DNA from: Planctomycetota bacterium
GTDB taxonomy: Bacteria > Planctomycetota > Phycisphaerae > UBA1845
DNA: 64,000 nucleotides
Direction of reading: 5' to 3'
Assembly (NCBI GenBank): GCA_029558835.1
Contig: JAKQDH010000105.1
Span: 33,880 to 97,879 of the forward strand
A program made the position numbers and the translations under genes. This document shows positions 1 through 9,410 of the stretch, piece by piece; the first letter of the stretch is position 1, and every line of letters starts with the position of its first letter. The notes below the pieces were generated by a model. The model saw only the letters and a list, made by a program, of their open reading frames with translations. It searched no databases and had not been told where the DNA came from.

Positions 1-1734
1 TTGCGTCCGCGGCTGATCCTGGCACTCCCGCAGATAGGCAAGCCGGCCGTCAACCCGCTGGTGATGGCCCTGCGCATGCGGGACGACGACATTCGTCAGC
101 ACGTCATTCGGGCGCTGGGGGAGATCGGGTACCCGCAGGCCGTGCCTTACCTGCTGCGACTGACCATTGATGAGAAGACGTCGGAGGCGACGCGCCAGGC
201 GGCGGCGGCCGCCATTGCCCGTATCGAGGCCATCAGCGGGCGGAAGCTGGAGGGGACCACGCCGGAGTTGTTCTTCCGGCTGGCGGAGAAGTACTACGAC
301 GAGGACGAGTCGGTGCGGGCCGACCCGCGGCTGGACCGGGCGAACGTATGGTACTGGGATGAGGTCGGCCAGACGCTCAACCCGATCGTCGTGCCGACGC
401 GGATTTTCGGGGCGGTGATGGCCCTGCGCTGCACGGAGGAGGCGTTGCGCCTGGAGCCGAACCAGACGGATGCCATCGCCCTGTGGCTGGCGGCCAACAC
501 CCGCCGCGAGAGCCGCCTGGGCATGAACACGGAGAGCGGCGACCCGAGCGAGAGTCCCCAGGAGCCGGATGCCACGCGCCCGGCGGTGTTCCCGCGGGCG
601 CTGTACTTCACGCAGGCGGCCGGGCCGCGTTATGCCCACCTGATGCTCCGGCGGGCGGTGAAGGACCGGGACGCGGCCGTGGCGCTGGGAGCGATTGAGG
701 CCCTGCGGGTGACGGCCGGCGAAAGCTCGCTCGTCGGTACGGAGGATTACAAGCAGCCTTTGGTCCAGGCGTTGCATTTTCCGAATTTGCTGGTGCGCAT
801 CCGGGCGGCGTTGGCGCTCGGGGCGGCGTTGCCGAAGTCGCAGTTTGTCGGGTCGGAGTTGGTGGTGCCGATGCTGGCGACGGCGCTGAAGCAAACGGGC
901 AAAGCCCAGATGCTGGTGGTGGACGCCGACCAGGAGAACCTCAACCGCGTCATGGGTGAGCTGCGCAACGCGGACACCGAAGTGATCGGGGAGACGAACT
1001 TCTACCGGGCAATGAGCCGGGTGCGGGTGGAGTTCCAGACGCTGTCGGCCGTCTATCTGTCGAGCGACCTTGCCGATCCGGGGTTGCCGGTGGCGTTGGA
1101 TGAGCTGCGGGCGGAGTTCGTGTACGCCAAGGCGCCGGTGATCTTTCTGGTCAAGCCGCAGCAGGCCGTGCTGGTGGAGGACATGGCGCCGGGGGACCTG
1201 TACGTTGAGCGGGTGGACGCGGCCGCCGCCGGCGCCGCGTTACGGGAGCGCTACGAGCGGATCGTGGCGCGGACCGGCGAGCGCTCGATCGACGCGGAGT
1301 TGGCGTTGTCCCTGGCGCTGCAATCGACGGAGACGTTGCGACGGATTGCCGCCGACGGGCGGACCGTGTTCCAGGTAGGCTTGGCGGAGCCGGCCCTGAT
1401 CGGGGCGCTGTCCTCGAGTAGCGAAGAGTTGCAGGTGCGTGCGGCGTCGGTATTGGCGCTACTGCCGGCCGAGACCGCCCAGCGGTCCATCGCGCACGTG
1501 GCACTGACCGCGGAAAATACCGAATCACTGCGGGTGGCGGCCTTTGCGTCCCTGGCGGAGTCCGCGAAGAACTTCGCCAACCTGCTCGAACCGGCGCAGA
1601 TCAAGGAGCTGGTGCGGCTGGCGCGCGAGGAGGAGAACCTGACGCTGCGTACGGCCGCCAGCCAGGCACTGGGAGCCCTCAACATCGCCGACAACCAGGC
1701 GAGCGAGATTCTGCGCAGCTATTACCGCGGGTAG
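1..1734 (+). CDS. HEAT-repeat protein with embedded pseudo-receiver domain (5' end probably cut by the window)
   Basis: The reading frame is open from base 1, so the true start probably lies upstream; 577 residues are visible. Residues about 5-75 and 210-295 are alpha-helical HEAT/PBS-lyase-type repeats (for example DIRQHVIRALGEIGYPQAVP), and HEAT-like repeats return from about 455 to the end. Residues about 300-420 look different: they begin MLVVDADQENLNRVMGEL, like the first strand and helix of a response-regulator receiver. At the expected phosphoacceptor strand the sequence reads AVYLSSDL, so the usual Asp appears to be missing. Such repeats normally form a protein-protein scaffold. The specific role is unknown. 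A 216-base spacer follows, with no gene seen. Confidence 0.75.
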   Translation: MRPRLILALPQIGKPAVNPLVMALRMRDDDIRQHVIRALGEIGYPQAVPYLLRLTIDEKTSEATRQAAAAAIARIEAISGRKLEGTTPELFFRLAEKYYDEDESVRADPRLDRANVWYWDEVGQTLNPIVVPTRIFGAVMALRCTEEALRLEPNQTDAIALWLAANTRRESRLGMNTESGDPSESPQEPDATRPAVFPRALYFTQAAGPRYAHLMLRRAVKDRDAAVALGAIEALRVTAGESSLVGTEDYKQPLVQALHFPNLLVRIRAALALGAALPKSQFVGSELVVPMLATALKQTGKAQMLVVDADQENLNRVMGELRNADTEVIGETNFYRAMSRVRVEFQTLSAVYLSSDLADPGLPVALDELRAEFVYAKAPVIFLVKPQQAVLVEDMAPGDLYVERVDAAAAGAALRERYERIVARTGERSIDAELALSLALQSTETLRRIAADGRTVFQVGLAEPALIGALSSSSEELQVRAASVLALLPAETAQRSIAHVALTAENTESLRVAAFASLAESAKNFANLLEPAQIKELVRLAREEENLTLRTAASQALGALNIADNQASEILRSYYRG

Positions 1735-1956
1735 CTTCCTGGCAAGTGAGCACTGGCGCGCCCCGTATGGGCAGCCCACGATGCTCCCTGGGTAGCGCCT
1801 TGCCTCCCCTGCGACGAGGAAGAACTGTGGCTCGCGCAGCTCCTGCATCGCCCGCGGGGAGCGACGCTACCGGGACAACCTGCCGCGACAGCAGCGATCC
1901 TGCGACGAAGGCATAGCATCCGCGCGCAGATGGGCACGCCGGAAGGAGCCCGGTTG

Positions 1957-3417
1957 TCAGCCCTCCTGAACGACCTTGCAGCCCAGCAGGGTGGCGAGCT
2001 GGGTGAAGCGGCGTTTGTGGTCGCCGTAGAAGGTCACGCGGTGCCAGCGCCAGAGGTCCCAGTCCGCAAGCAGTTTCTCGGCATCAGGCACCGTACAGGC
2101 CAGCTTCGTGCGGCAGGCCTTGTCCTCGTCGACATTCTCGACGCTCTTGCCTTGGTGCATGACCATGGCCCGCCGAGTGGGATCCAGCAGTGCCGTGGTC
2201 ACCGTCTCGTTGAGGGGCATGAGCGAGCGCAACACGGCGCCCTTGCGGTCCTCCGAGTGCGAGCGAATGTGGCAGGGGTTGGTGGGACCGGTCGGGCCGT
2301 AGACCTTCGTCGGCGCCACACAGTGGGCGTAGATGATCTGGTTCTTCGCGGTGTCGATGACCGGGTCGGAGATGAACCCCGGCCGCCCGATCAGGCTGGT
2401 GCCCGCCAGCATCGTGATGGTCGAGCGCAGGTCGGACTCGCAGGCGCCGATGAAACCGTCGTTGTTAAGCTGGCTGTAGCCCAGGCAGGGATAGGCGGGC
2501 AGCTTGCCGCCATAGAGAAGCCCCAGGCAGTCGATCGTGATCGCCCGTGCCCCGTGTTGCTGCATCAGGTTCCGCATGGTCACGTACATGTGGCCTGACT
2601 GTTCGATCACCTCGCGCGACGGCTCCACCACCTTCTCGGCTTCGCTCATCCAGCGCTGGGCCCATTGCCGGGCCTCCTGCACGTCGGCAGCGTCGTACGC
2701 CTGCTTGAACTCGTCGCTGGTGACACGCTGGACCCGGGTGCCGCACACGTCGGTAATCGCGGCTGCGGTCGGGGGGGGGGCATGGTCCATCACGTCCAGG
2801 ATGGTGGCCGAGCGAAGCTGGGCGAGGCAGTCGAAGCAGTTGACGGCGTCGGCCACGTCCTCGAAGCGGGACGAGGCCACACCGACGACCGGCAGCTCCT
2901 CGCGCCGGGCCCGTGAGTACTCGATGAGGAACTCGCCGCTGCCGGCGTAGAGGTCGTCGACGAAGATGGTGGGTCGTTTGGTGACCGCGATCGCCCGGCC
3001 CGCGCCGGTCCAGATGCCGACCATGTAAACCACGAACCCGTCCAGGTCCTGCGCGCTCTCCAGCAACTTCGTGGCCTCTTCGGCGTTCTGCACGGTGGTG
3101 GGGACGAAGTCAATGCTCGGACACGCCAGGCGGAGCCGCTCGGTAAGCTCGCGTTTCCGTCCTTCGTAGTCGTAACCGCGGTTCGGCCAGGTGGGTTCCT
3201 CCGGTGGGCGGTGGGTGAATACCAGGCCGACCTTCGCCTTCGCGCTGGCGGGCGGTTTGCTTTCCTCGCTGCCGCGGGCGGCGGCCGCCGGTGTTGCTCC
3301 CAGCAGCGTCGCCGCCGCCGACACCCCGGCGGCACACATCGTACAACCTGCGAGAAACTCGCGCCGATTAAAATGCAGAGGACAACCCGACTGGAAGTCT
3401 CCTTCAGCACCGTGCAT
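1957..3417 (-). CDS. Tat-exported protein resembling the FucI/AraA sugar-isomerase C-terminal fold
   Basis: 486 residues from an ATG preceded by a G-rich stretch. The N-terminus carries a twin-arginine signal (RREFLAG at about residues 18-24, then a hydrophobic Ala-rich segment ending near AAAA), so the folded protein is probably exported. The mature part has alternating Rossmann-like strands (VGLVFTHRP, DGFVVYMVGIWTGAGRA) and a Cys/His-containing second half (AITIDCLGLLYGGKLPAYPCLGYSQ, YAHCVAPTKVYGP), reminiscent of L-fucose/arabinose isomerase-like domains found in planctomycete Tat proteins. I cannot confirm an active site, so isomerase activity should not be assumed. It is isolated and convergent with the HEAT gene. 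Confidence 0.65.
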   Translation of the reverse strand: MHGAEGDFQSGCPLHFNRREFLAGCTMCAAGVSAAATLLGATPAAAARGSEESKPPASAKAKVGLVFTHRPPEEPTWPNRGYDYEGRKRELTERLRLACPSIDFVPTTVQNAEEATKLLESAQDLDGFVVYMVGIWTGAGRAIAVTKRPTIFVDDLYAGSGEFLIEYSRARREELPVVGVASSRFEDVADAVNCFDCLAQLRSATILDVMDHAPPPTAAAITDVCGTRVQRVTSDEFKQAYDAADVQEARQWAQRWMSEAEKVVEPSREVIEQSGHMYVTMRNLMQQHGARAITIDCLGLLYGGKLPAYPCLGYSQLNNDGFIGACESDLRSTITMLAGTSLIGRPGFISDPVIDTAKNQIIYAHCVAPTKVYGPTGPTNPCHIRSHSEDRKGAVLRSLMPLNETVTTALLDPTRRAMVMHQGKSVENVDEDKACRTKLACTVPDAEKLLADWDLWRWHRVTFYGDHKRRFTQLATLLGCKVVQEG

Positions 3418-3809
3418 GGCCGAACCCCCCCAACGAGCACACGATCAGGAATGCGACGCCGCTTCATGCTAAAGCGAGCTGCGCCCGGGCGAAAGAAGAA
3501 AAAGTGAGCGGGTCGCTTTCCAGGGACTCCAGGTCCCTGGCAACCATCGTGCGCCCTCCGGGCGGGAAGGGAGAAGAAAGAGAAGGCGGGCTGCGTACCA
3601 GGGACTCGAAGTCCCTGGCCAACGGTCGTGCGCCCTCCGGGCGAAGAACGAACGTCCTGTTCCACCCGGCGTGAGCGTCCTGTTGCACCCGACCTGAGCA
3701 TCCTCCTCCGCCCGGAGGGCGGTCGATCGTTGCCAGGGCCTTCCAGGCCCTGGGGGCGGGGCCCCCCTTCTTCTTATCTTCATTTCCCGGAGGGCGAAGT
3801 CGTACGGGT
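3418..3809. repeat. Hairpin-rich spacer with three similar 21-base palindromes and four GCCCTCCGGGC-type sites
   Basis: No gene is seen. Three near-identical perfect or near-perfect hairpins lie at 3520-3540, 3598-3618 and 3733-3753; all start CCAGGG and end CCCTGG, with inner arms GACT/AGTC or GCCT/AGGC. Each is accompanied by a GCCCTCCGGGC palindrome or its reverse (3552-3564, 3630-3643, 3709-3721, 3786-3796). The unit is therefore repeated about every 80-130 bases in both orientations. It sits between two minus-strand genes and could act in termination, mRNA stability or as a REP-type mobile repeat. Confidence 0.75.
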
Positions 3810-5339
3810 CTAGGGGATGCGCTTGTAGGCTGAGTACTCATGGGTATCCGGAATCACCGGGACGAAAACGCGGATGGTCTGGGCGGGGACCGAGACGCAC
3901 AAGGTGCCGGAATGCACCGCGGTGGCGGCGTCGCTGAGCGCGTCGCGCAGTTGCGAGTCGTTCATCAGCCTGGAATCGCGGACCGGCAGGACTTCCTTGA
4001 TAGCCCTTCCGGTGGGATTGGCCACGACGATTACCGTCTCGGCTACGTGGTCCGTTAAGCGCAGGAATGCCAGCAGCTTCTCGGAGTCGAGCAGGCGGAA
4101 ATCGCCGACGCGCAGAGCGCGCCGGCCACGCCGCAGAGCGAGCAGCTTCTTCATCCACTGCAGATCGGGATTGTCATCGCGGACGAGGTCCCAGCGCATC
4201 GGCGCGCGGTTGGCCGGGTCCTTGCCGCCGGCCATGCCAACCTCGACGCCGTAATACAGATTGGGCGAGCCGGGCAGCGTGAACTGGAGCACCTGGGCGA
4301 GCCGCCGCCGCCAGAGTTCGGGCAGCCGGTCCTGGAGGCGCTCGGTGTCGTGATTGTCCAGCACGATCCAGCTCTTCAGCACGGGCTCCAGGCCGGTGTC
4401 GGCGATCATGCGCTTGATCAGCCGGCCGGCGTGGGCACCGGTTAAGTCGCGCTGGGCCAGAGCGAAGATGAGCTCGCGGTAGTAGAAGTTCATCACCGCA
4501 TCGACGGCCGGTGACCACTGCTCGGGGTAATTCCAGATTTCGCCGACCACCAGCGAGCCGGGCTTCGCGGCATGGGCCGCCGCAGTGAGCTTCGTGAGAA
4601 TGTCGAAGCCGAGGTCGAACGCGACGTCCAGCCGCCAGCCGTCCACGCCGTCGCGCAGATAGCCCTGCACGACCGAGTCGGCGTCGCCGAAGATGCGGGC
4701 CTGCACCTGCGGGTTCTCGACGCGCAGCTCCGGCAGGTTGGCCACGTCCGCCCAGGCGCGGTAGCCGAGCTTGTACTTGGGGTCAATGAAGAACCAGTCA
4801 CGGTAGGGGCTGTTCGGGTCCTGCATGGCGGCCCGGAACCACGCCGAGTTGCGACCCATGTGGTTGAACACGCCGTCAAGCACGAGCTTCATGCCGCGGG
4901 CGTGGCAGGCTTCCGCCAGGGCCCGCACGTCCGCCCGCGTGCCGTACTCGGGCGAGACCTCGAAGTAGTCTTCTGCGTCGTACTTGTGGTTGGTGTATGC
5001 CTTATGGATCGGGTTGAGATACAGCACGTCGACGCCGAGGCCGTGGATGTAGTCAAGCTGGCCGCGCAGGCTCGTGAGGTCCCCACCCCAGAAGTCCAGT
5101 TCCTGACTCCATACCTGCACATCCGGCAGGAACGGCCCGCGGTCCGGCGTCTCTGCCCACGCCCGCCAGCGCCGCGGCGGCGAATACAGAGACTGCTTCC
5201 CCTCCAGGTCCGTCGGCGGCGCAAAGCGATCGACGATCACCTGGTAGACAACCGCCCCGTTGCGCCAGTCGGCCTGGCGCTCGTCGAATATCGCTGGGCA
5301 GGGCTGCAACCCCATAGTTGTGCCGCCAACGGCAGCCAT
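3810..5339 (-). CDS. GH13 alpha-amylase-family glycosidase (cyclomaltodextrinase/neopullulanase-like)
   Basis: 509 residues. All four conserved GH13 regions are present: region I DGVFNHMG (155-162), region II GWRLDVAFD with nucleophile Asp238, region III VVGEIWN with acid/base Glu267, and region IV VLDNHDTER with His330-Asp331. The catalytic triad is thus complete. Early residues (VYQVIVDRF, DFWGGDLTSLRGQLDYI) resemble the (beta/alpha)8 start of neopullulanase or maltogenic-amylase types. No signal peptide is obvious, so it probably acts in the cytoplasm on alpha-glucans or maltodextrins. An internal Met at residue 9 could be the real start. It lies 30 bases from the UDPGP-family gene on the same strand, suggesting co-transcription. 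Confidence 0.88.
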   Translation of the reverse strand: MAAVGGTTMGLQPCPAIFDERQADWRNGAVVYQVIVDRFAPPTDLEGKQSLYSPPRRWRAWAETPDRGPFLPDVQVWSQELDFWGGDLTSLRGQLDYIHGLGVDVLYLNPIHKAYTNHKYDAEDYFEVSPEYGTRADVRALAEACHARGMKLVLDGVFNHMGRNSAWFRAAMQDPNSPYRDWFFIDPKYKLGYRAWADVANLPELRVENPQVQARIFGDADSVVQGYLRDGVDGWRLDVAFDLGFDILTKLTAAAHAAKPGSLVVGEIWNYPEQWSPAVDAVMNFYYRELIFALAQRDLTGAHAGRLIKRMIADTGLEPVLKSWIVLDNHDTERLQDRLPELWRRRLAQVLQFTLPGSPNLYYGVEVGMAGGKDPANRAPMRWDLVRDDNPDLQWMKKLLALRRGRRALRVGDFRLLDSEKLLAFLRLTDHVAETVIVVANPTGRAIKEVLPVRDSRLMNDSQLRDALSDAATAVHSGTLCVSVPAQTIRVFVPVIPDTHEYSAYKRIP

Positions 5340-5369
5340 CGTTAGTGTAGGGACGTCGGGCGTGTCGCC

Positions 5370-6815
5370 TTAGGACAGGTAGAGTTGCCCGCCCGGTTCT
5401 ACCACGCTGGGCAACTCAGAGCGCCTCTCGCGTACATCCTCCGCGTCGAGCGCAAACGACGGCGCGATGACGACCGTGCAGTCCGGCTCGCCGTCGGGCC
5501 GGCGGGGGATGTGCACGCCGGCCGCCTCCAGCCAGCGGCACGCCCGGCGCACCTGGTCACGCTGCGCCCACTCCAGTGAGTCCACGCCGGTGGCATTCTT
5601 GACCGGCGAGAACTCCTCCGCCCGGTCGACCTCCAGCACCAGCGCATGATCAGCCAGGGGCAGAGCGTCGAAGATGAACGTCTCCAGCTTGACGGCATTC
5701 GGCGTCGTCGGCATCTGGAGTGACCCGAACTCATCGACGAACGGCACGGCCTTCTCCGCCCGCCGGAACGGAAGCTGAAACGTCTGCCCCACGATGCGAT
5801 CGACGAACCACGTGTCGAGCAGGTGAATGGCCAGATTGCCGGCGTCGAACTTGCGCCGACCGTCGGGAGTGCGGGCCGTGGCGTACTCGTCCGGGAAATC
5901 GGTGTACTCGATCACGACGACCTCGCCGTCGTGCAGGCAGACGTTGCCGACCTTCTCGTGATCATCGGCCTTGGCGCAGACCTTGGTGGACATGTCCGAG
6001 CCGGCCTGGGCGTGCAGTCCGATGAACAGGGGGTCAAACGGCTTGACCAGCGGGTTGTCCACCTGGAAGTAGCTGATGATGTCGATGCCGCGGTCGTGCA
6101 TGTCGAGCAGGGCCTCGTTCTCCACCAGGGCCCGCAGCGTGCCGCCATGCCCGTCGGGGGCGAGGGCGAGCCGGTGCTTCTGAGCCAGCAGCAACCGCCC
6201 CTGGAAGTCAAATGCCGGCAGCATGCCCTGCGCGAAGAAGCAGATGTCCTCCGGCGGTAACCCGAAATACTGCTGCTGCTGGAAGTACGCCTCGGTGCGC
6301 TCGTGGTTCTCCGGGCTGGTCATGATGTACCAGGGGATGGGTGCATCGTAGCGGTCCCGGGCGGTGGCCAGCATGGCCGCAAAGAGACCGAACAGCGACA
6401 GCCCGCCGCTGGGGGTGACGACCACCTCCCCCTTGGGCCCGTCAAAGCCCAGGCGGGTGCCCTGTCCGCCGGCCACGGTGAGGACGGCCACCTTGCCCTC
6501 CTTGAGCATCTGTCGGCCGAGTTCGAGCGCCTCAGCATAGAGGCGCTTCTGGCCCGACCCCGGGGCGCGGGACCAGACCGGGGCGGGTTCGAGGTTGGCC
6601 GGCACGACCTTCGGCGGCACCTGGCGCACGTGCGACTCGAGCAGGGGTTCGACCAGATCCCACGGGATCGACTCAATGTCGTCGAGGAGCTGCGCCTGCT
6701 GGGCGGGGTTCAGCTCGGGGAACCAGCGCAGGACGTGGTCCTGCCCCCGGGGGCTCAGAGCGGCCAGGCAAGTTTGGTAGCGCCGTTCGATCGGTCGACT
6801 GCCGGTAATGACCAT
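5370..6815 (-). CDS. UDPGP-family nucleotidyltransferase (UDP-GlcNAc/UDP-sugar pyrophosphorylase, eukaryote type)
   Basis: 481 residues. The ATG at 6815 was chosen because it follows a strong GGGAGGA ribosome site; the frame stays open upstream but composition there is not protein-like. The nucleotide-binding loop VLTVAGGQGTRLGFDGPKG (111-129) has the family signature L-x2-GGxGTRLG-x4-PK. The following segments (WYIMTSPENHERTEAYF, ISYFQVDNPL, VVEYTDF-like VVVIEYTDFPDEYA) match the UAP1/AGX family more than bacterial GlmU. It probably makes UDP-GlcNAc or a related UDP-sugar from UTP and sugar-1-phosphate. With glmS at 12.3 kb it could complete an amino-sugar route. Substrate choice between GlcNAc-1-P and Glc-1-P cannot be settled from sequence alone. 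Confidence 0.85.
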   Translation of the reverse strand: MVITGSRPIERRYQTCLAALSPRGQDHVLRWFPELNPAQQAQLLDDIESIPWDLVEPLLESHVRQVPPKVVPANLEPAPVWSRAPGSGQKRLYAEALELGRQMLKEGKVAVLTVAGGQGTRLGFDGPKGEVVVTPSGGLSLFGLFAAMLATARDRYDAPIPWYIMTSPENHERTEAYFQQQQYFGLPPEDICFFAQGMLPAFDFQGRLLLAQKHRLALAPDGHGGTLRALVENEALLDMHDRGIDIISYFQVDNPLVKPFDPLFIGLHAQAGSDMSTKVCAKADDHEKVGNVCLHDGEVVVIEYTDFPDEYATARTPDGRRKFDAGNLAIHLLDTWFVDRIVGQTFQLPFRRAEKAVPFVDEFGSLQMPTTPNAVKLETFIFDALPLADHALVLEVDRAEEFSPVKNATGVDSLEWAQRDQVRRACRWLEAAGVHIPRRPDGEPDCTVVIAPSFALDAEDVRERRSELPSVVEPGGQLYLS

Positions 6816-7162
6816 CCGGTCCTCCCTTCCCGGGGACTGGCGGCGGTCCGCCCCCAGTCCCATCCTACGTGGCTCCGTCGCCGGGGTGCGGGCGGAGTCC
6901 GCCGCCCGTGGTCCGGCCCGGGCGAACCCCGGCCACCCGCGCGGCGGTGAAGCGGGCACGATACCGCCCACGGCTTGCGGCCACAACCCACGTGGCGGTA
7001 CTTTCCACGCGGCGAAAGCCGGTTAAGTGATTGGGGCGCCTGAGGTTGTGTTTTCTGTGAATCTGCGAATCCGTGCGGCACGATACGGTGTATAAAGTGA
7101 TGAAGACAGGTAGCCCGGGTGGAGGTGGTCTGCCCCTCTCGCCCGGCGCGGTGGGGCTATAG
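6816..7162. other. Divergent spacer upstream of the GspE/PilB gene
   Basis: No gene is seen. It separates the minus-strand UDPGP gene from the plus-strand ATPase gene, so promoters for both are expected here. A TATAAAGTG stretch near 7092-7100 is a possible -10 element for the ATPase gene, without a convincing -35 partner. Confidence 0.4.
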
Positions 7163-8896
7163 GTGACTCAGGAACCGGTGCGAGCAACCGTGAGTGTCGC
7201 GGAAATCCTGCTTCAGCGTGAGAAGATAACCTCCACTCAGCTCGAGCAGGCCATGCATGCTCGCAAGCCCTCCGAGCGCGTCGAGCGCTGCCTGGCGCGG
7301 CTGGGGTTCATCAACGAGCTTGACTATCTGGAAGTCTACGGCGAGCAGCTTGCCCTGCCGCTGGTGGACCTGTCCGAAATTCAGATCGATCCGGACCTGC
7401 TCAAGCAGATTCCGTCCAAGGCCGTCCATCGCTACCGCCTCATCCCCATCGACCGGCATAACGGCGTCATCCGGGTGGCCACCGCTAACCCCTTCGATCT
7501 GTACGCCTTCGACGAGCTGCGCATGCTCACGGGGGCGAAGATCGAGATGGTGCTGGCGCCGGAGGCGGAAATCTCCCGCATCATCAAGCAGTACTACGGC
7601 GTGGGCGGGCAGACCATCCAGGACATGGTGGGCGAATCGCAGGTGGAGATCGTCCGCGAGGACGACGCCGACAACGCCGACCTCATCGAGCAGGCCCAGG
7701 AAGCCACCGTCGTCAAGCTCGTCAACGAAATCCTGCTGGAGGCGATCCGCGAGCGGGCCAGCGACGTGCACATTGAGCCCTACGAGGACAACCTCAAGAT
7801 CCGCTACCGCATCGACGGGGTGCTGCACACCGCGAATGTGCCGCCGGAAATCCAGCGCTTCCACGCGGCCATCGTCAGCCGCATCAAGATTCTGTCCAAC
7901 CTCAACATCGCCGAAAAGCGCCTGCCGCAGGACGGCGGGTTCAAGATCAAGGCCCAGAACCGCGATATCGACCTGCGCGTCAGCATCATCCCCGGCGCCT
8001 TCGGCGGGGCCGTCGTGATGCGCATCCTCGACAAGCAGTCAGTGCAGTACACGCTTGACCAGCTTGGGCTGATGGACCAGGCGCTGGAGCGGCTCAACCG
8101 GTTGATTCACCAGCCCTTCGGCATCGTGCTGGTCACCGGTCCTACCGGCTCGGGCAAGACCACCACGCTCTATGCCGCGCTCAACTCCATCAAGAGCGAT
8201 GAGGTCAAGGTGCTTACCGTCGAGGACCCCATCGAGTACTACATCGACGGCATTCAGCAGGTGCAGGTCAAGCCGCACATCGGGCTGACGTTCGCGGCCG
8301 GGCTGCGCAGCTTCCTGCGGCACGACCCGGACGTCATCCTGGTCGGCGAAATCCGCGACCTGGAGACGGCCGAGGTCGCCATCAATGCGTCGCTCACCGG
8401 CCACCTGGTCTTCAGCACCCTGCACACCAACGACGCGGTGACGGCCACCACGCGCTTGCTCGATATGGGCGTGGAGCCGTTCCTGGTTTCCAGCGCGGTG
8501 ACCGGCGTGCTCGCCCAGCGGCTGGTGCGTCTGATCTGCAAGCACTGCAAGACCGAGTACACGGGCGACCCGGCCAAGCTGCCCGAGGATTTCCCGCACG
8601 ATCAGGGCCTGAAGCTCTATAAAGGCAAGGGCTGTCGCGAGTGCCGCCACACCGGCTACCGCGGGCGGACGGGGTTGTTCGAGCTGCTCAATGTTGATGA
8701 TGAACTGCGCCAGTTGATCGTGCGCCGGCGCAGCGCCACCGAGATGTTGGTCGCTGCCCGCCGCAAGGGCATCCGCCTCATGCGCGATGACGGCTGGGTC
8801 AAGTGCCACAAGGGCATGACCACCGTCGAAGAAGTCCTCCGCGTCACCAAGACCGAAGGCCTGCCCACCACCGCCGCCACCACTCAGACCGCCTAA
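7163..8896 (+). CDS. GspE/PilB-type secretion or type IV pilus assembly ATPase
   Basis: 577 residues, starting at a GTG with only a weak ribosome site; a Met at residue 31 is an alternative. An N-terminal MshEN-like/T2SSE-N region (about 1-150) is followed by the ATPase core. Motifs are Walker A GPTGSGKT (326-333), Asp box TVEDPIEYY (352-360), Walker B DVILVGEIRD (390-399) and His box GHLVFSTLHTND (413-424). A four-cysteine zinc element is present (Cys459, 462, 491, 494). It is a cytoplasmic hexameric motor energising a type II secretion system or type IV pilus. No other gsp or pil gene lies in the window, so the partner system is encoded elsewhere and the exact assignment is open. Confidence 0.93.
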   Translation: MTQEPVRATVSVAEILLQREKITSTQLEQAMHARKPSERVERCLARLGFINELDYLEVYGEQLALPLVDLSEIQIDPDLLKQIPSKAVHRYRLIPIDRHNGVIRVATANPFDLYAFDELRMLTGAKIEMVLAPEAEISRIIKQYYGVGGQTIQDMVGESQVEIVREDDADNADLIEQAQEATVVKLVNEILLEAIRERASDVHIEPYEDNLKIRYRIDGVLHTANVPPEIQRFHAAIVSRIKILSNLNIAEKRLPQDGGFKIKAQNRDIDLRVSIIPGAFGGAVVMRILDKQSVQYTLDQLGLMDQALERLNRLIHQPFGIVLVTGPTGSGKTTTLYAALNSIKSDEVKVLTVEDPIEYYIDGIQQVQVKPHIGLTFAAGLRSFLRHDPDVILVGEIRDLETAEVAINASLTGHLVFSTLHTNDAVTATTRLLDMGVEPFLVSSAVTGVLAQRLVRLICKHCKTEYTGDPAKLPEDFPHDQGLKLYKGKGCRECRHTGYRGRTGLFELLNVDDELRQLIVRRRSATEMLVAARRKGIRLMRDDGWVKCHKGMTTVEEVLRVTKTEGLPTTAATTQTA

Positions 8897-9410
8897 CAGC
8901 ACCCCTCTCCCCCGAGGGGGAGAGGTAGGGTGAGGGGGAGTAGTGCAGTCATTCAACCCTCCCCGAACCCGCCCACACGACTGCGTGTGACTCTCCTCCC
9001 TCTTCGTGCCCTTCGCTCTTCGTGGTGCGATCCTGGCTCTGATTCTCACCACGAAGGACACGAAGACCACGAAGCAGGGACCCGCCGCCTCACGCGGCAC
9101 CGTCGAAGCCGGTCAGCTCGCCGTCCCGCCCCCTGCAGGCAGAACATGAAGTGCCAGTAGTTCCGCATCGAGCCCCAAACCAGGGTGCACGTCGCCCGGG
9201 AGTCCTGCGATCGCGCAACACCTGTTCAAAACACCTGGTAATCGGGCGCCTTGCGAAACAGCGCCCGCCGCGCCGCTGTCCCGATTCTGCCCATTACGTC
9301 GTCCCCCTGCAACTTTCTTCAGTCAGTCGACACGGCTCGCCGCCTGTTGCGACGCCCGCACACCCCCTACTCGAATGAGCCAATACCCCGCCCCTCCACG
9401 GCGCGCCTGT
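8897..9410. repeat. Spacer with two dispersed inverted repeats
   Basis: No gene is seen. At 8899-8940 lies a C-rich/G-rich hairpin (CCCTCTCCC arm, GGGGGAGAGG arm, then TAGGGTGAGGG). The same motif type recurs at 12.26, 16.23 and 43.41 kb. At 9002-9027 and 9047-9074 lies an inverted pair built on CTTCGTGCCCTTCGCTCTTC and CCACGAAGGACACGAAGACC. From memory, strings like these occur in intergenic regions of many bacteria; I could not check this. The rest (9080-9410) shows nothing recognisable. Confidence 0.7.
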
